DNA from: Symsagittifera roscoffensis
Taxonomy: Eukaryota; Xenacoelomorpha; Acoela; Convolutidae
Length of the DNA: 64,000 bases
Assembly: GCF_963678635.1 (NCBI RefSeq)
Contig: NC_087069.1
Coordinates: forward strand, 43,042,688-43,106,687
Direction of reading: 5' to 3'
A program made the translations under genes and the position numbers. Of this stretch, positions 10,241 to 22,525 are shown in pieces. The notes under the pieces were generated by a model, which was not told the origin of the DNA, ran no database searches, and saw only the letters and a list, made by a program, of their open reading frames with translations. How positions within the stretch are numbered: the first letter of the stretch is position 1; every line of letters begins with the position of its first letter.

Positions 10241-11029
10241 TTCTTTTATTTTTGATACCGTTTCCACAACTTCTCCAAAACTTTACCTCAAATCTGTAGT
10301 TTTCCTGTGGAAAAAGGCATATCATACGTTTTCGATTCTAAACCTGTATGATAAAGTTTGTTTTGTTCGAAAATACATTTGCTGTAGTCGAATTTGCTCA
10401 TCCTGCAAGCTTATCCTCAACTTTTTTCTAGGAAAATTTTTTTGACGACCATTTTTTGGTTGGACTCCTGAAACTGTATATTAAGTATTTTTCGTGTTTG
10501 CACGTAAGTCCGGTTGAACATATAAGTGCATTTGAAATTTCTCATATTATATTTAGAGAGATGAATCATAGTTTTGTCAGCGCTTGACTTTTTGCCATTA
10601 CTTTAAAGCTGGCTAGGTTTGTTCCCTTTCTGTATGAATCTACTCTTGTGCCGGCTTTTGAAGAATACGGAACTTTTATACTTGGTCAGTTTTCTTTTCA
10701 GTCATTTTCCGGCAATTAAAATGTTAGTTTCTAAAAGAATTTTGAAAATATTGATTCCCTGAAGTCAAAACTAAAAAGATTTTACAAAACGTCATAACTT
10801 GAACACGTCTTGTTCAAGAAACGTTTCATGTTTATAATTCTAATGTTTTTAAGGCGTCATTAGGACTGTACTGGCCCATCCTGACAATAGAGTTTTAATT
10901 TATCTGAAACTGAAAAGAGATGTCTGGTAGATATTTAACGGGATGAAAAGTCTAAGATAACTTTTCCATTGCACCGTACAAGTTTCGGTCTTCTCACACT
11001 CTGCTGTGATTCTCAGATTCGCAATTAAA

Positions 11030-11350
11030 CAAAACAAGACTTCTCGTACCCTGAACGTGCCGACTGCCTTTTAAGGTCTATGGAGCAGTGTTTAATTTCA
11101 GAACAAAAGATGAATTTGTCAATCAAGAATGAAAAAGATGCCTTTTTTAGTTTTTTTAAACTATTCTCCTAGACGCCATTTTAGGAGCATAATGGTAGAT
11201 TTTGCTCCTAGTAACACAGAAATTATGACAAAAAGCCTGCTTCAACCAATTTGGAGCCACTTTCTGAGAGTGATTAAATATCGCTTACTCATTAATAGCG
11301 CGAAACATATGGCAAGTTTAGTGTCCCAAATTGGCAAGAATGGCAATCTT
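11030..11350. repeat. Dispersed repeat, second copy at 25970-26290
   Basis: Shared strings in the same order include ACAAGACTTCTCGTA, GACTGCCTTTT, TATGGAGCAGT, ATGGTAGATTTTGCT or GTGGTAGATTTTGCT, TAGTAACA, and CTGCTTCAACCAATTTGGA. The block lies inside the DNA that is extra in copy 1 of the large duplication, so it probably came in as, or with, an insertion. Confidence 0.65.
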
Positions 11351-11703
11351 TAAACCCTCGTGTTTTTACGGAAAAGGATCACAGGTAAAGTATCCTTTTG
11401 AATTTGAGCTTAAGACAACAATACTTAAAAAAATCTATTAAACATTCTTTGTTAAAATGTCGAAATTTGTATGGAGAAAAAAACTACCCCGAGCACAAAT
11501 ATTCTGTCATTTTCTTCGAAAGTCGGAAAAATTAGCTCAAAATCTGAGCCCACATTTCAACTGCTGCTATAGTTTAATCTTAAAAAATGGAAGAATTAAA
11601 TTGAAATTTAGCAAGCCAATTAGCAGTTTTGGTTTTTCTGTGATAAAAATGAACCAATAAATTCAAACTAATTTCCTGTTACCTGTTTTTTAACATCATC
11701 AAT

Positions 11704-11927
11704 GAATATTTGGACCAAGTTAACATCTTCCGCCCAAAGTCGTTTTGGAGGGGGATGTTAACTTGGTTCTAAGTTGGGATTTTTCAGCCAATATGACATG
11801 CAGCGCTTAACAAATTTAAATTAAATTAAGCGCTGGAGTGAAGGATCGTAACTTGGTCTAACTGATGGGGGGGGGGGGGGTGGGATGGAGGATACTGTTA
11901 ACCTAACTTGATCCGAATATTTTCCAC
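11704..11927. mobile_element. Small inverted-repeat element with a poly-G tract (about 220 bp)
   Basis: The outer ends AATATTTGGACCAAGTT and the complement of AACTTGATCCGAATATT form an imperfect ~17-bp TIR. Immediately inside, ACCAAGTTAACATC (11713-11726) has a perfect 14-bp inverted partner at 11754-11767. A run of 14 G lies at 11867-11880. The build (foldable ends plus a homopolymeric G/C run) is like that of the element at 2471-2683, though the ends differ. Confidence 0.55.
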
Positions 11928-12599
11928 AAATTAGATTAACCTCTCATCTAGTTCATAAACGAGATTATAAAATTAATTGTTTTAAAAATTTCTCTTAATT
12001 TTATTCTGGGTTTCGATACAAAAGACAGAATCTATGCGCGCGGGCTGGTTTCCTGCTGTTAAACTTCAATCTTTCAATTAGCTTTTTTTATACAATTTTT
12101 TTCAACCAAACTATAAAGATGTGATGCTTTGAGCTTAACACTGATTTTATCCGTGATAAATTTCGGCGGTTTGAAAAGAAGAAGTATAATATTTAAAGCT
12201 CGAAAAAAAAGCACATTAGAAAACAAAAAATGTTAGAATTAGCGTTGTGAAAAAAATAAGGACTTAGATTCTAGTAGGAGCAGTGATCGCGCAAATTTGA
12301 GTCGTAAAAAATAATTTAACAGAAACTGAATATCACACTATACAATTGCTTTGAGACAAATTGTTTTTTAACCAAATTACAAACCTCGTTCCGATGCCTA
12401 CGGTAATCCAAAAACGTAAATGTAGAAAGAAACTTTGAATGACGTAATTAGCTTGCTTTAGAATGAACATGAAATACAAACATTAATTAACTCTAAAGAT
12501 ACTAAAAACATTTACAAAAAGCATCTGAAATAAACTGCTTTCTCTATTTTATTCTTCAGAATTATTAGGTTTCTCAAAACGTGTTCTTTAGCAAGTTTT

Positions 12600-14245
12600 C
12601 TTTTGGTTGAGATTTGAAACAAGTTTCAGCTGAGAAAAAGGTAAGTGATTATTGTGAACCCAATGAAAAACTAAGAAAAATACTTTGCTGATGTTCGGCT
12701 GTTTTTGTCTACTTCAAGCAACTTTTTGTCTACTTCGACTGTTTTTGTCTACTTCATACAATTGAGTACAAATAAGTACAAAAAATACCTCCAGCAGAAA
12801 ATCAGCAGCTTTGTATTTAGTATAAAATATAGAGAGTACTTTTTGACCCACGTTGACCTCAAAATATGCGTGGGTTGGCCTCCATTGTTTAGAATTGCTG
12901 TCGGAAAAAATTTTTTAACTCCTTCAGACAATTAAAGCATTTTACGCTTGGGCGTTGGGCTATGTTTTTTTTGTTGTTAAGATGAGTGCTGTAAACGAAA
13001 GCTTTTTTCCGTCTGGTTAATTCTGGGTGAGCTCATTTTGCTGTGCACCGAACTTTTCCATGTTCTAATTTTTGGTTTGACTGGATATAACATAAGTTTT
13101 TTTATATATATAACATCTCAAGCCGTAGCATTGATGATCCTTGGCTGATGATAACTAACTAATCAAGGAAGGGCATCTGAATTTAAGAGCAAATGGAGGA
13201 AAACTGTTAATATATTCTTTGCATCTAGTTTTGGTATTTTAAGTAGATATCTTTTTCCAATCTCAGCTAAATGAAACCTGCTCTGCCTTTATGATGAGGG
13301 TAGTTTTTCAATTTGAATAATTTCAATCTGACTCTTTGATACCATTAAAATGAATTTATCAAAAATGTCTTAAATGAATTTATCTTATCTTATCTAAAAT
13401 TTATCAAAAATTTCGCAAAAATTTTATTTTGGTTGAGATTTGAAACAATTTCAGCTGAGAAAAAAGTTAGTGATTATCGTGATTCCAATGGAAAACTAAG
13501 TAAAATAATTTGCTGAAGTTCGGCTGTTTTTGTCTACTTCAAGCAACTTTTTGTCTACTTCGGCTGTTTTTGTCTACTTCATACAATTGAGTACAAATAA
13601 GTACAAAAAAAGATTTCATCAGAAAATCAGCACCTTTGTATTCAGTATAAAACAAAGAGAGTGTTTTTGACCCACGTTGACCTCAAAATATGCGTGGTTT
13701 GGCCTCCATTGACTGAAATTGCTGTCGGAAAAAATTGTTTAACTCCTTCAGACAATTAAAACACTTTACGCTTGGGCGTTGGACTATGTTTTTTGTTGTT
13801 GTTAAGATAGTGGCTATAATTTTTTGCTGCTTATATTTTTCGGTGTTAAGATGAGGGCGGTAAACGAAAGCTTTTTTCTGTCTGGTTAATTCTGGTTGAG
13901 CTCATTTTGCTGTGCATCAAACTTTTACATAATCTAATTTTTGGTTTGACTGGATATAACATAAATTTTTTATTTATATAACATCTGAAGCCGTAGCATT
14001 GATGATCCTTGGCTGATGAAAAATAACTAATGAAGGAAGGGCATCTGAATTTAAGAGCAAATGGAGGAGAACTGTTAATATATTCTTTGCATCTAGTTTT
14101 GGTATTTTAAGTAGATATCATTTTCCAATCTCAGCTTAATGAAACCTGCTCTGCTTTTATGATGAGGGTCGTTTTTCAATTTGAGTAATTTCAATCTGAC
14201 TCTTTAATACCATTGAAATAAATTTATCAAAAATTTCTTAAATGA
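12600..14245. repeat. Tandem duplication of an ~826-bp unit
   Basis: Unit 1 begins TTTTGGTTGAGATTTGAAAC at 12600 and unit 2 begins with the same string at 13427. Both contain the triplicated TTTTGTCTACTTC motif, CAGACAATTAAA, and CCGTAGCATTGATGATCC. A third, more diverged copy is at about 17707-18540 in the second large block. Unit 2 and the third copy share features that unit 1 lacks, so the duplication may predate or follow the block duplication; a tree would decide. Confidence 0.8.
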
Positions 14246-14960
14246 AATGTAAAACGGAAATACTGCCGTGTTGTAGCATTTAAAGAAACTTTATTTTTTT
14301 AACAATTTTGCACTATTTGAACGTTACGCACGCACGTAATTTTTGTTTTTGTTGAAATTCAGCGTAATTGAAATATTTTTATGGTCGAGTAGCCAGGTTG
14401 TTTTCATAAAAAGATTGAGGTTTTTGCTAGTGTAAGGGATTATCTCCTTGTTATAACAGTTGCTTTTGAAGATTTTCTTTTATCTCGGGTTTTAATTTTA
14501 TTCTTCCTCTCCCACAACAGAAAAATTTCGAGCCGAAATAAGCCAGAACAAAAATGAAAGTAATTCAAAAGTTTAATTTCCTCTTCACTACTCGTTTTTA
14601 CTAATTTTGTTCAAATCTTTTTTTTTCAAATCAACATTATACAAAATTTGGTGATATGAAATTCAAGTTCAAATTTCAAGTTTGAACTCAGACGCAGGTA
14701 CAAATTACAATGTTGTTATGCATTCCGTCAGAGACTGTATACAGGCAAATTTTTCTATCTAGTAGCCAGTTTCTTTTTATGGCCGGTTCCCCATACCGGT
14801 TCCCTTTAATTGAGGATGGGCTTGTAAGAACCTTTAAATAATTAGAATACAACAGCTCATAAAAATTCCGATTGTCTCTTAAATAAACCATTTTAAAGTT
14901 TGTAAAAAATTCTGAAACACAGTATCAGACATTTTCTTAAGTTTTGTGGGATTACAATTT

Positions 14961-15594
14961 TTTTTTGCGCAGTATTTTAACATTCAATTAGATTAATAGA
15001 AAAAGCATCATCCATTTTTTGCGAGCATGCTAGTTTTACCGGCAAACGACTTTCAATCATTGATCGTTTAGAAGTTAAGAGCTTGATGCAAATCGTGTCA
15101 ATTAAGTTCTATTAACAATTCAGGCAAACCAAAGTTTAAAATAGGTTCCAAACTCTATGAATTTTTTTTACTAGATGCTGTTTTACAATGGCCATAAATG
15201 GGAACGTAATGCCCACTGCAGTGCTCAAAGCAAGTTGTTTGTAAGTGGCAAATAAATTCGCTGTCCCCACCATCTTATTCAACCTGAGGCCAGCTCATGA
15301 ATTCTCAAAAAGAATCAATCAATTCAAATGGCACTCCAAAAAAGAGGGGCAAAAAATTGAAAAGTGCACAACTTTTTCCAAGTCAGCTCTACTCAAATAG
15401 AGAAAAAATACAGTGCAGTTGAGCAGATTTGTCTCTCTACTTGTACTTGTAATACCGTTTTAACAGATCAACTGTATCAAAGATTTTTTAATGCAAAAAG
15501 AAAAACTCTAAAAAAGCGCAATAGAAATTGTCTCACTATCGGAACTATATGATTGATACTAAACTCTAAAAAATGTCAATTATCTAACTGGGTC
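14961..15594. other. Spacer, nothing recognised
   Basis: Unique-looking AT-rich sequence. The 62-codon frame at 15364 has no supporting signal. Confidence 0.4.
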
Positions 15595-15740
15595 GAACAA
15601 ATTCGAACACTTTTCTGTTGGGTTGAGAAAGTCAAAACATACCAACATTAGGTCGAGAAAAGGGAAACATACCAAAATTTGGTCAAAGCATACCGATTTT
15701 TGGTCGAGAAAATCTCAACATAAATTGAGCCTCTCGACCC
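15595..15740. repeat. Short block of the GTCGA minisatellite
   Basis: GGTCGAGAAAAGG, GGTCGAGAAAATC and GGTTGAGAAAGTCAAAACA units, the same family as 9850-10240 and the same position relative to the second large block as that array has to the first. Confidence 0.65.
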
Positions 15741-16599
15741 GGGAACAACAACCAAACTGGTAGTCAAAATTCTTCAGCAAAGTTCTGGCCAGATAGCATA
15801 GTAAAGCAGTTAGAAGTTGCCCATGTTGACAAAATTGTTACCATAGAGTTTCATACTTTGTAAAAAAAAACAAAAAAAACTTATTATACATTTTCTTACT
15901 ATTTCATGGACTAGAAAAACTGTATGAAAAGAATATCATAAGCTTTTTTCCATACCATCAAAACTTATAGCAGTCGTTTTTTCCACAATCTGATGTCAAT
16001 CACAATGTTTTTGCCTAAATTTTTTATTGCACAAACTCTCTCACAAAAAAAATTGAAAAACCATTTTTCGAGCGCTCTAAACTCATCAAAAGTTTTATTG
16101 ATTTTGTAACCTTTACCAATTTTCATGATACAAAATTTGCAGTTCGCGGGCAACTCTTTTGTTTAGGCAAAAACTCACAACCCAAGAATTTTTATCACAA
16201 GAAAACCCAGATCGTAAGTTGCATTAGCCTCGCAAATAGACTCAATTTGGTCATGAAAATCATGTATATTTATGTAAACAGTTTGACCCAGAATTATTCA
16301 CCAAAAATGTAATTTGTTTGACATGGGTAGAAAGATTTTATCTTGAGAGTTTTCATAACTGAAAACAACGGTTTCTTTTTTCTACAAAATCAGGTTAACT
16401 TTAGCATTTAAATACAATGTTTTTGTTCTCTATGTGCTTATAAAAATACCACATGCTTGTGCTTTTTGGAATTTTGGTTGAAAAACTTAACCTGGACTAC
16501 GTTATACTAACAAATATCAAATTTTGCATACAGTTTAGTTTTTGGTAAGTGTTTGTCTGAGCACAGAAGCAATTTTACAATCAAAAGAGGTAGAACAAA
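15741..16599. other. AT-rich spacer, weakly similar to 7340-7810
   Basis: No gene seen. A segment near 16040-16150 resembles 7340-7450 (both contain AGCGCT, TTTATTG and ATGATACA in order), which hints at a larger old duplication. Confidence 0.35.
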
Positions 16600-19210
16600 A
16601 ATTTTACCTCAAATTTGTAGTTTTCCTGTGGAAAAAGGCATATCGTAGATCTTCAAATGCAAGCTTAACCTACAATTTTTTTCTATGTTCTATTTCGTTG
16701 GACTTGTGATATGAATTTGTATAATATGCATTTTTCTTGTTAGTACGTAAGACTGGTTGAACATATAAGTGCATTTATAATTTCTCATATTATATTTTAG
16801 AGCGATGAGTCATAGCTTTGTCAGCGATTGACTGTTTGCCATGACTTTGAAGCTGACTAGGTTTTTTTTCCTTTTTGTATGAATCAACTCTTGTTGAGCC
16901 GACTTTCGAAGAACACGGAACTTCTATACTAGGGGTCGTCTTTTTTTCAGTCATTTTCCGGCGATAAAAAAATTTGAGTTTTTAAAAAAATTGTGAAATA
17001 ATGATTCCCTGAAAATCAATATTTTGACTCAAATATTGAGTCAAAAGTAAAAAAAATTCACAAAACGTCATAACTAGTTCGAGAACGAGATTTAAAAAAT
17101 TAATTGTTTTTAAAATTTATCTTAAATTTTTTTCTGGGTTTCGCTACAGAAGACAGAATCTATGCCCGCGCGCTAGTTTTCTGCTCAGTTAAACTTCGAT
17201 CTTTCAATTAGCCATTTTTTATACATTTTTTTCAATCAAACTGAAAATTGTGATGCTTTGAGCTAAACACTGAATTTATCTGTTTGAAAAGAAGAAGTAT
17301 AAGATTTAAAGCTGGAGCGAAAAAAAGTTCAAAAGAACACAAATAATGTTAGAATTAGAGTTGTCAAAAAATAAAGACTTAGATTCCAGTAGGAGCAGTG
17401 ATCACGCGAGTTGGAGTTGTAAAAAAATTAGTTTAATAGAAACTGAATATCACACTATACAATTGTTTTAACACAATTTGGTTTTCAACCAAATAAAAAC
17501 CGCGTTCCGATGCCTACGGTAATTCAAAAACATAATGGAGAAAGAAATTTTGAATAACGTAAAAAGATTGCTTTAGAATGGAAATGAAACACAAACATTA
17601 GCTAACTGGCTGAAAGTACTAATTTTTTTTTTACAAAAGGCAACGAAAATACTCTGCTTACTTTTTTTGTTCTGCAGGAATCAAAAAGTGTTCGTTAACA
17701 AGTTGTATTTTGCTTGAGATCTGAAACAAACTTCAGCTGTGAAAAAAGTAAGTGATTATCGTGAACCCAAAGGAAAACTAAGTCAAGTAACTTGCTGAAG
17801 TTCAGCTGTTTTTGTCTACTTCAAGCAATGAGATATAATTGAGAACAAATAAGTACAAAAGAATACTCTCAGCTAAAAAAAATAAGCAGCTTTGTATTCA
17901 GTATGAATTATAGTAGCTTTTTTTTACCCGCGTCGACCTCAAAATATGCGTGTGTTGGTCTCCATCAACAAAAATTGATGGTCAGAAAAATGTCTAACCC
18001 GTTCAGACAATTAAACCTTATACGCTTAGGCGTTGGGCAATATTTTTTAAAGTTAAGAAGGGGGTGGACTATCTTTTTTTTTGTTAAGATGGGGGGCTAT
18101 ATTTTCTTGTTGTTAAGATGGGGGGCTATTTTTTTCGTTGTTAAGATGGTGGATGTAATCGGAAAGCTTTTTTCCGTCTGGTTAATTCTGGGTGAGCTCA
18201 TTTTGCTGTGCATCAAACTTTTACATAATCTAATTTTTGGTTTGACTGGATATAACATAAATTTTTTATTTATATAACATCTGAAGCCGTAGCATTGATG
18301 ATCCTTGGCTGATGAAAAATAACTAATCAAGGAAGGGCATCTGAATTTAAGGGCAAATGGAGGAGAACTGTTAAAATATTCTTTGCATCTTGTTTTGGTA
18401 TTTTAAGTAGATATCCTTCTCCAATCTCAGCTAAATGAAACCTGCTCTGCCTTTATGATGAAGGTCGTTTTTCAATTTGCATAAATTCATTCTGACTCTT
18501 CAATACCATTAAAATGAATTTATCATAAATTTTTTAAATGAAATGTAAAACGGGAAAATTGCCGTATTATTGCATTCAAAAAACCTTATTTTTTCAAAAA
18601 CTTTGCACTACTTGGACGTTAAGAACCCGCGTAACTTTTCTTTTTGTTGAACTTCAGCGTAAATGAATTGATTTTATGGTCGAGTAGTCAAGTTGTTTTT
18701 ATAAGAAGATTAAGATTTTTGTAGGTGTAAGGGATTATCCCCTTGTTATATCAGTTGAGTTTAAAATTTTTCTTTCATATGCGGGCTTTATTTTATTCTT
18801 TATTCCTCTTTGGGAAAATTTCGAAATGGAACAAGCCAGAACAAAACTGAATCAATGATTTAAATTTTAGTTTCCTCTTCGCTACTCGTTTTTCCTAAAT
18901 TTGTTCAAGTCTTTTTTTATTTCAAATTAACATTAACCATTTCTGACCAAATTGGGTGATCTACTTTCAAGTTCAAGTTTCAATTTTGATATCAGACTCA
19001 GGTACAAATTACATCTTAGTAATGAATTCACTGCGTCAAGGACACTATAAAAGCAGTATCATACCACATGCCGGTTCCCTTAATATAAGGAAGGTATTGT
19101 ATGAACCCATAATTAATTAGAAAACAACAGTTCATAGAAATTCCGATTGTCTCATCAATAAACCACATCGAAAATTGCAAAAAAAATAAAACTCATTATC
19201 AGATTTTAGG
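16600..19210. repeat. Large duplicated block, copy 2 (about 2.6 kb)
   Basis: The collinear partner of 10280-14960, offset about 6.3 kb at the left end. It lacks the ~1.1-kb segment at 10815-11945 and has one rather than two copies of the 826-bp unit. Identity is roughly 80% by eye, so the duplication is old. The frame at 17903-18277 is Gly/Phe-rich from low-complexity TTGTTAAGATGG repeats near 18080-18150 and is not called. Confidence 0.75.
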
Positions 19211-19586
19211 GATTAAATAATAATTTTTGAGCAGTGTTATAATTATAAAAGTATTATAATTATAACTCAGTTTGCTCAAGATTAATCCTTGATTGCTCAA
19301 CTAACCTTTAATTTGATAGCAAAAAATTTGGTGATGTGAGTTTTTACGGTTTCTAAAAAACTGTTTTTATCCAATATTTTTTCACTTTTTTGATACGTTT
19401 TTGAAAAATTGTCTTAGTTTTTTTTCGAAAATTGTTACATACAGGCATATTTCTTTATAGCTGCTTTTTCTTCTTCAAAAATACGCATAACATGCACACA
19501 TTTGTGTGGCGCAAACTTTTCAATCTAATGATTGGCTCAAAGAAGAAATAATTTTGAAATATATCTGAGCCAGACTACTCGGCTGT

Positions 19587-19594
19587 TATAAAAG
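19587..19594 (+). promoter_or_regulatory. TATAAAAG box-like sequence in duplicated unit 1
   Basis: A perfect TATAAAAG lies about 32 bp before an ATG (19626) that opens a 61-codon frame of basic composition with no known motif. The spacing between TATA box and ATG would leave almost no 5' leader, so this is weak evidence for a gene. Confidence 0.2.
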
Positions 19595-20520
19595 AACGCT
19601 CGAAACATAAGCGCGCATAAGTTATATGCAATTGACAAAGCACCTCTATTTTAAAAAAAAATCCACTACAACAGATAAACCACCACTAATGCAAACATTC
19701 CATCAAATTTCTGAAAATTGGTTTATTACTCACAGAGTTTTACATTTTCCAAAAACGCATCGGAACCAAGAGCGATCACAAAAAACACAGACCAATTTCC
19801 CTTTTTTCTAAATAGATGGCCTTTTTCTCAGCCTTGCGTATAATCCAAACTTCTGCTCTTGATATAAGTGTCTTGTGTTTTTTGGGTCAGTAATTGGGTG
19901 TTTTACCCGTTAACACCAATAAATGGGTTAATAGCATACCAAAAAATTAAGTCATAGTGGAATCCAAAAATATATATACAGTTTTTTTTTCGTTTGATAG
20001 ATCGATTGCGGTCTTGACTTTATGTTTTATCCGCTTTTTGTTTCAGAATGTAACATATTGGAAAAAAATTGAAACAAATGATTAATTTAAAATACCTCCG
20101 CTAAATATCTTTATTCTTAAATTTAGCACGAATAGACATTCAAAAAAAATTAAGCGCCTGATAATCAGCTAAGGTCTCAATCGATTCACTAATACTTGGT
20201 TACCGCGGTTCAGTGATTAAATTTTAGAATTCTATTGTTGATGAATGTCCAACTAATTAAAGTAAACTTGAATTACAAGATTCTACACGATTGTCTTTTT
20301 TTAAGGCTTAATCTATGTTTTGAAGAATTCTTATCATTGGTTTTTTTCTGAACTGCATACTCTTATTGTTACATACAGGTAAATTTCTTTATAGCTGCTT
20401 TTTCTTCTTCAAAAATACGCATAACATGCACACATTTGTGTGGCGCAAACTTTTCAATCTAATGATTGGCTCAAAGAAGAAATAATTTTGAAATATATCT
20501 GAGCCAGACTACTCGGCTGT

Positions 20521-20528
20521 TATAAAAG
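20521..20528 (+). promoter_or_regulatory. TATAAAAG box-like sequence in duplicated unit 2
   Basis: Identical to the site in unit 1 because of the duplication. The same 61-codon frame follows at 20560. Conservation between copies says nothing about function, as the copies are too young to have diverged. Confidence 0.2.
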
Positions 20529-21536
20529 AACGCTCGAAACATAAGCGCGCATAAGTTATATGCAATTGACAAAGCACCTCTATTTTAAAAAAAAATCCAC
20601 TACAACAGATAAACCACCACTAATGCAAACATTCCATCAAATTTCTGAAAATTGGTTTATTACTCACAGAGTTTTACATTTTCCAAAAACGCATCGGAAC
20701 CAAGAGCGATCACAAAAAACACAGACCAATTTCCCTTTTTTCTAAATAGATGGCCTTTTTCTCAGCCTTGCGTATAATCCAAACTTCTGCTCTTGATATA
20801 AGTGTCTTGTGTTTTTTGGGTCAGTAATTGGGTGTTTTACCCGTTAACACCAATAAATGGGTTAATAGCATACCAAAAAATTAAGTCGTAGTGGAATCCA
20901 AAAATATATATACAGTTTTTTTTTCGTTTGATAGATCGATAGCGGTCTTGACTTTATGTTTTATCCGCTTTTTGTTTCAGAATGTAACATATTGGAAAAA
21001 AATTGAAACAAATGATTAATTTAAAATACCTCCGCTAATTATCTTTATTCTTAAATTTAGCACGAATAGACATTCAAAAAAAATTAAGCGCCTGATAATC
21101 AGCTAAGGTCTCAATCGATTCACTAATACTTGGTTACCGCGGTTCAGTGATTAAATTTTAGAATTCTATTGTTGATGAATGTCCAACTAATTAAAGTAAA
21201 CTTGAATTACAAGATTCTACACTGGAGGTGAAACATCAGAATGCGTTCATGATTTACACTATTCAGTGATGTTCGAATGTTTGTAGTGACATTTTGAGTT
21301 TGCGAGAAATTTAGATTGAAACATGAAAGAAAAATTTGTAAAATTGTTTTGGCTAAAGCTTAAAACCATTTTTTTTGACAGAAATCTAATTAGCAAAAAC
21401 ATCAAGCCTATTGTTAAGCAATTTTTTTGGATGAAGTTGAATTGAAGTATTTTTTTAGCTGATTGTCTTTTTTTAAGGCTTAATCTATGTTTTGAAGAAT
21501 TCTTATCATTGGTTTTTTTCTGAACTGCATACTCTT

Positions 21537-22479
21537 CGTTTCATCATCTTAATGACAAAAAAAACTTACTGATTCGCTTTCAGTTTTTTGAAAAAAAAAT
21601 CTAATTATTCTGAGGGCCAGAAGTTCATCTACATTTTGATTTCTTCTTATTCAGAACTTTCTAGTCCCTGAACAAGTATATTCAAGTTATGCTAATTTTA
21701 AAATTGAAGCTCTTATTCCGAGTTTTTAACAAGAACATCAGTTATATTCAAAAGGTGATTTGAGGCGTTGCCAATCGTTAAAATATGAGATAAAATCATT
21801 TTCCATCCATCACAAAAATTCAAAAGAGTAGCAGTAAAAATGTGCAACTTACGGAAATTGCCAGATCGTTAATTTTTTTCAGTGATTCGAAAGCTCAATT
21901 CCCGTTATGAATTGTTTCTATCTAAGTCGAATCCAATGCTATCCCTTTCTGTAGTTATTCGCTATAAATTTCCTGGAATCAGATTTAATTGATTTCTGAA
22001 TGAGTTTATTGCAGCTTTTTATTGGAGGTAAAAACCATTTTCAATTGTCTAAAATTAGTTCTTATGGATATATTATTTTTATTTTCTAAAGTGTGGCGCT
22101 ATTTTCAATCATTCTTAAAGAAATTCGAAAATTGTTTGCTGTCTTTACAAAACGCACCTCAAATTGTTCAAAATTAAACTGGTTAGAAATCTAGTTTTCC
22201 ATTTTCCATCTTCATAATTGTTTCCTATGATATAATAAATTTTAGTTTCTCAAAATTGCTGCCATTTATTTTCTTTCCCCTAGTTAATTTTTTTGCTATT
22301 TGAACTCATTCCCCGCATGTAGCCTTCAGGGAGTTTACCTGAACAAATGCAATTATTTTTAATTAAAACGTCAATGTATTGTAAAACTGAAAAAAAAAAC
22401 ATTAAAAAAACGTCAGTTTTGACCTGATTTTCACACTGACGAGACAAATTAAAATTTTTGACTTGAAACTCCACAATTT
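21537..22479. other. AT-rich intergenic sequence, nothing recognised
   Basis: No ORF, repeat or RNA signature stands out. Confidence 0.45.
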
Positions 22480-22525
22480 GGGTGGGTAGGTTGGGTCGGG
22501 GGTTGGGACAACGTGGGGAGGGGGC
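22480..22525 (+). other. G-rich tract able to form a G-quadruplex
   Basis: Six G runs of three to five bases, plus one GG, are separated by loops of 1-6 bases in an otherwise very AT-rich region. The + strand meets the usual four-run G-quadruplex rule. No gene starts nearby that would give it an obvious role. Confidence 0.6.

Larger units (their letters stand above)
10280..14960. repeat. Large duplicated block, copy 1 (about 4.7 kb)
   Basis: Collinear landmarks are shared with 16600-19210: GTAGTTTTCCTGTGGAAAAA (10299 / 16615), GGTTGAACATATAAGTGCAT (10511 / 16751), CAAAACGTCATAACT (10786 / 17058), the CTGGGTTTCG block (12006 / 17143), and CAGGTACAAATTACA near 14695 / 18998. Copy 1 is longer because it carries extra DNA at about 10815-11945 and an internal tandem duplication at 12600-14245. 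A GTCGA minisatellite precedes both copies. No coding sequence recognised. Confidence 0.75.
19431..21536. repeat. Nearly identical tandem duplication of a 934-bp unit; copy 2 carries 238 extra bp
   Basis: Unit 1 is 19431-20364 and unit 2 is 20365-21536. The first 858 bp of each (to 20288 and 21222) align without gaps with about five differences by eye, i.e. above 99%. The last 76 bp (20289-20364 and 21461-21536) also match, but in unit 2 they are separated from the rest by 238 bp (21223-21460). That segment has no clear TIR or target duplication, so deletion from unit 1 is as likely as insertion into unit 2. Confidence 0.9.

Noticed and set aside
9897-10267. Cys/Tyr/Val-rich repetitive peptides on the minus strand
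   Set aside because: Translation of the 22-bp GTCGA minisatellite through cycling frames.
19626-19811. 61-codon frame after a TATA-like box, repeated at 20560
   Set aside because: Its conservation is explained by the recent duplication. No motif, and almost no room for a leader after the TATA box. Kept only as a low-confidence regulatory note.
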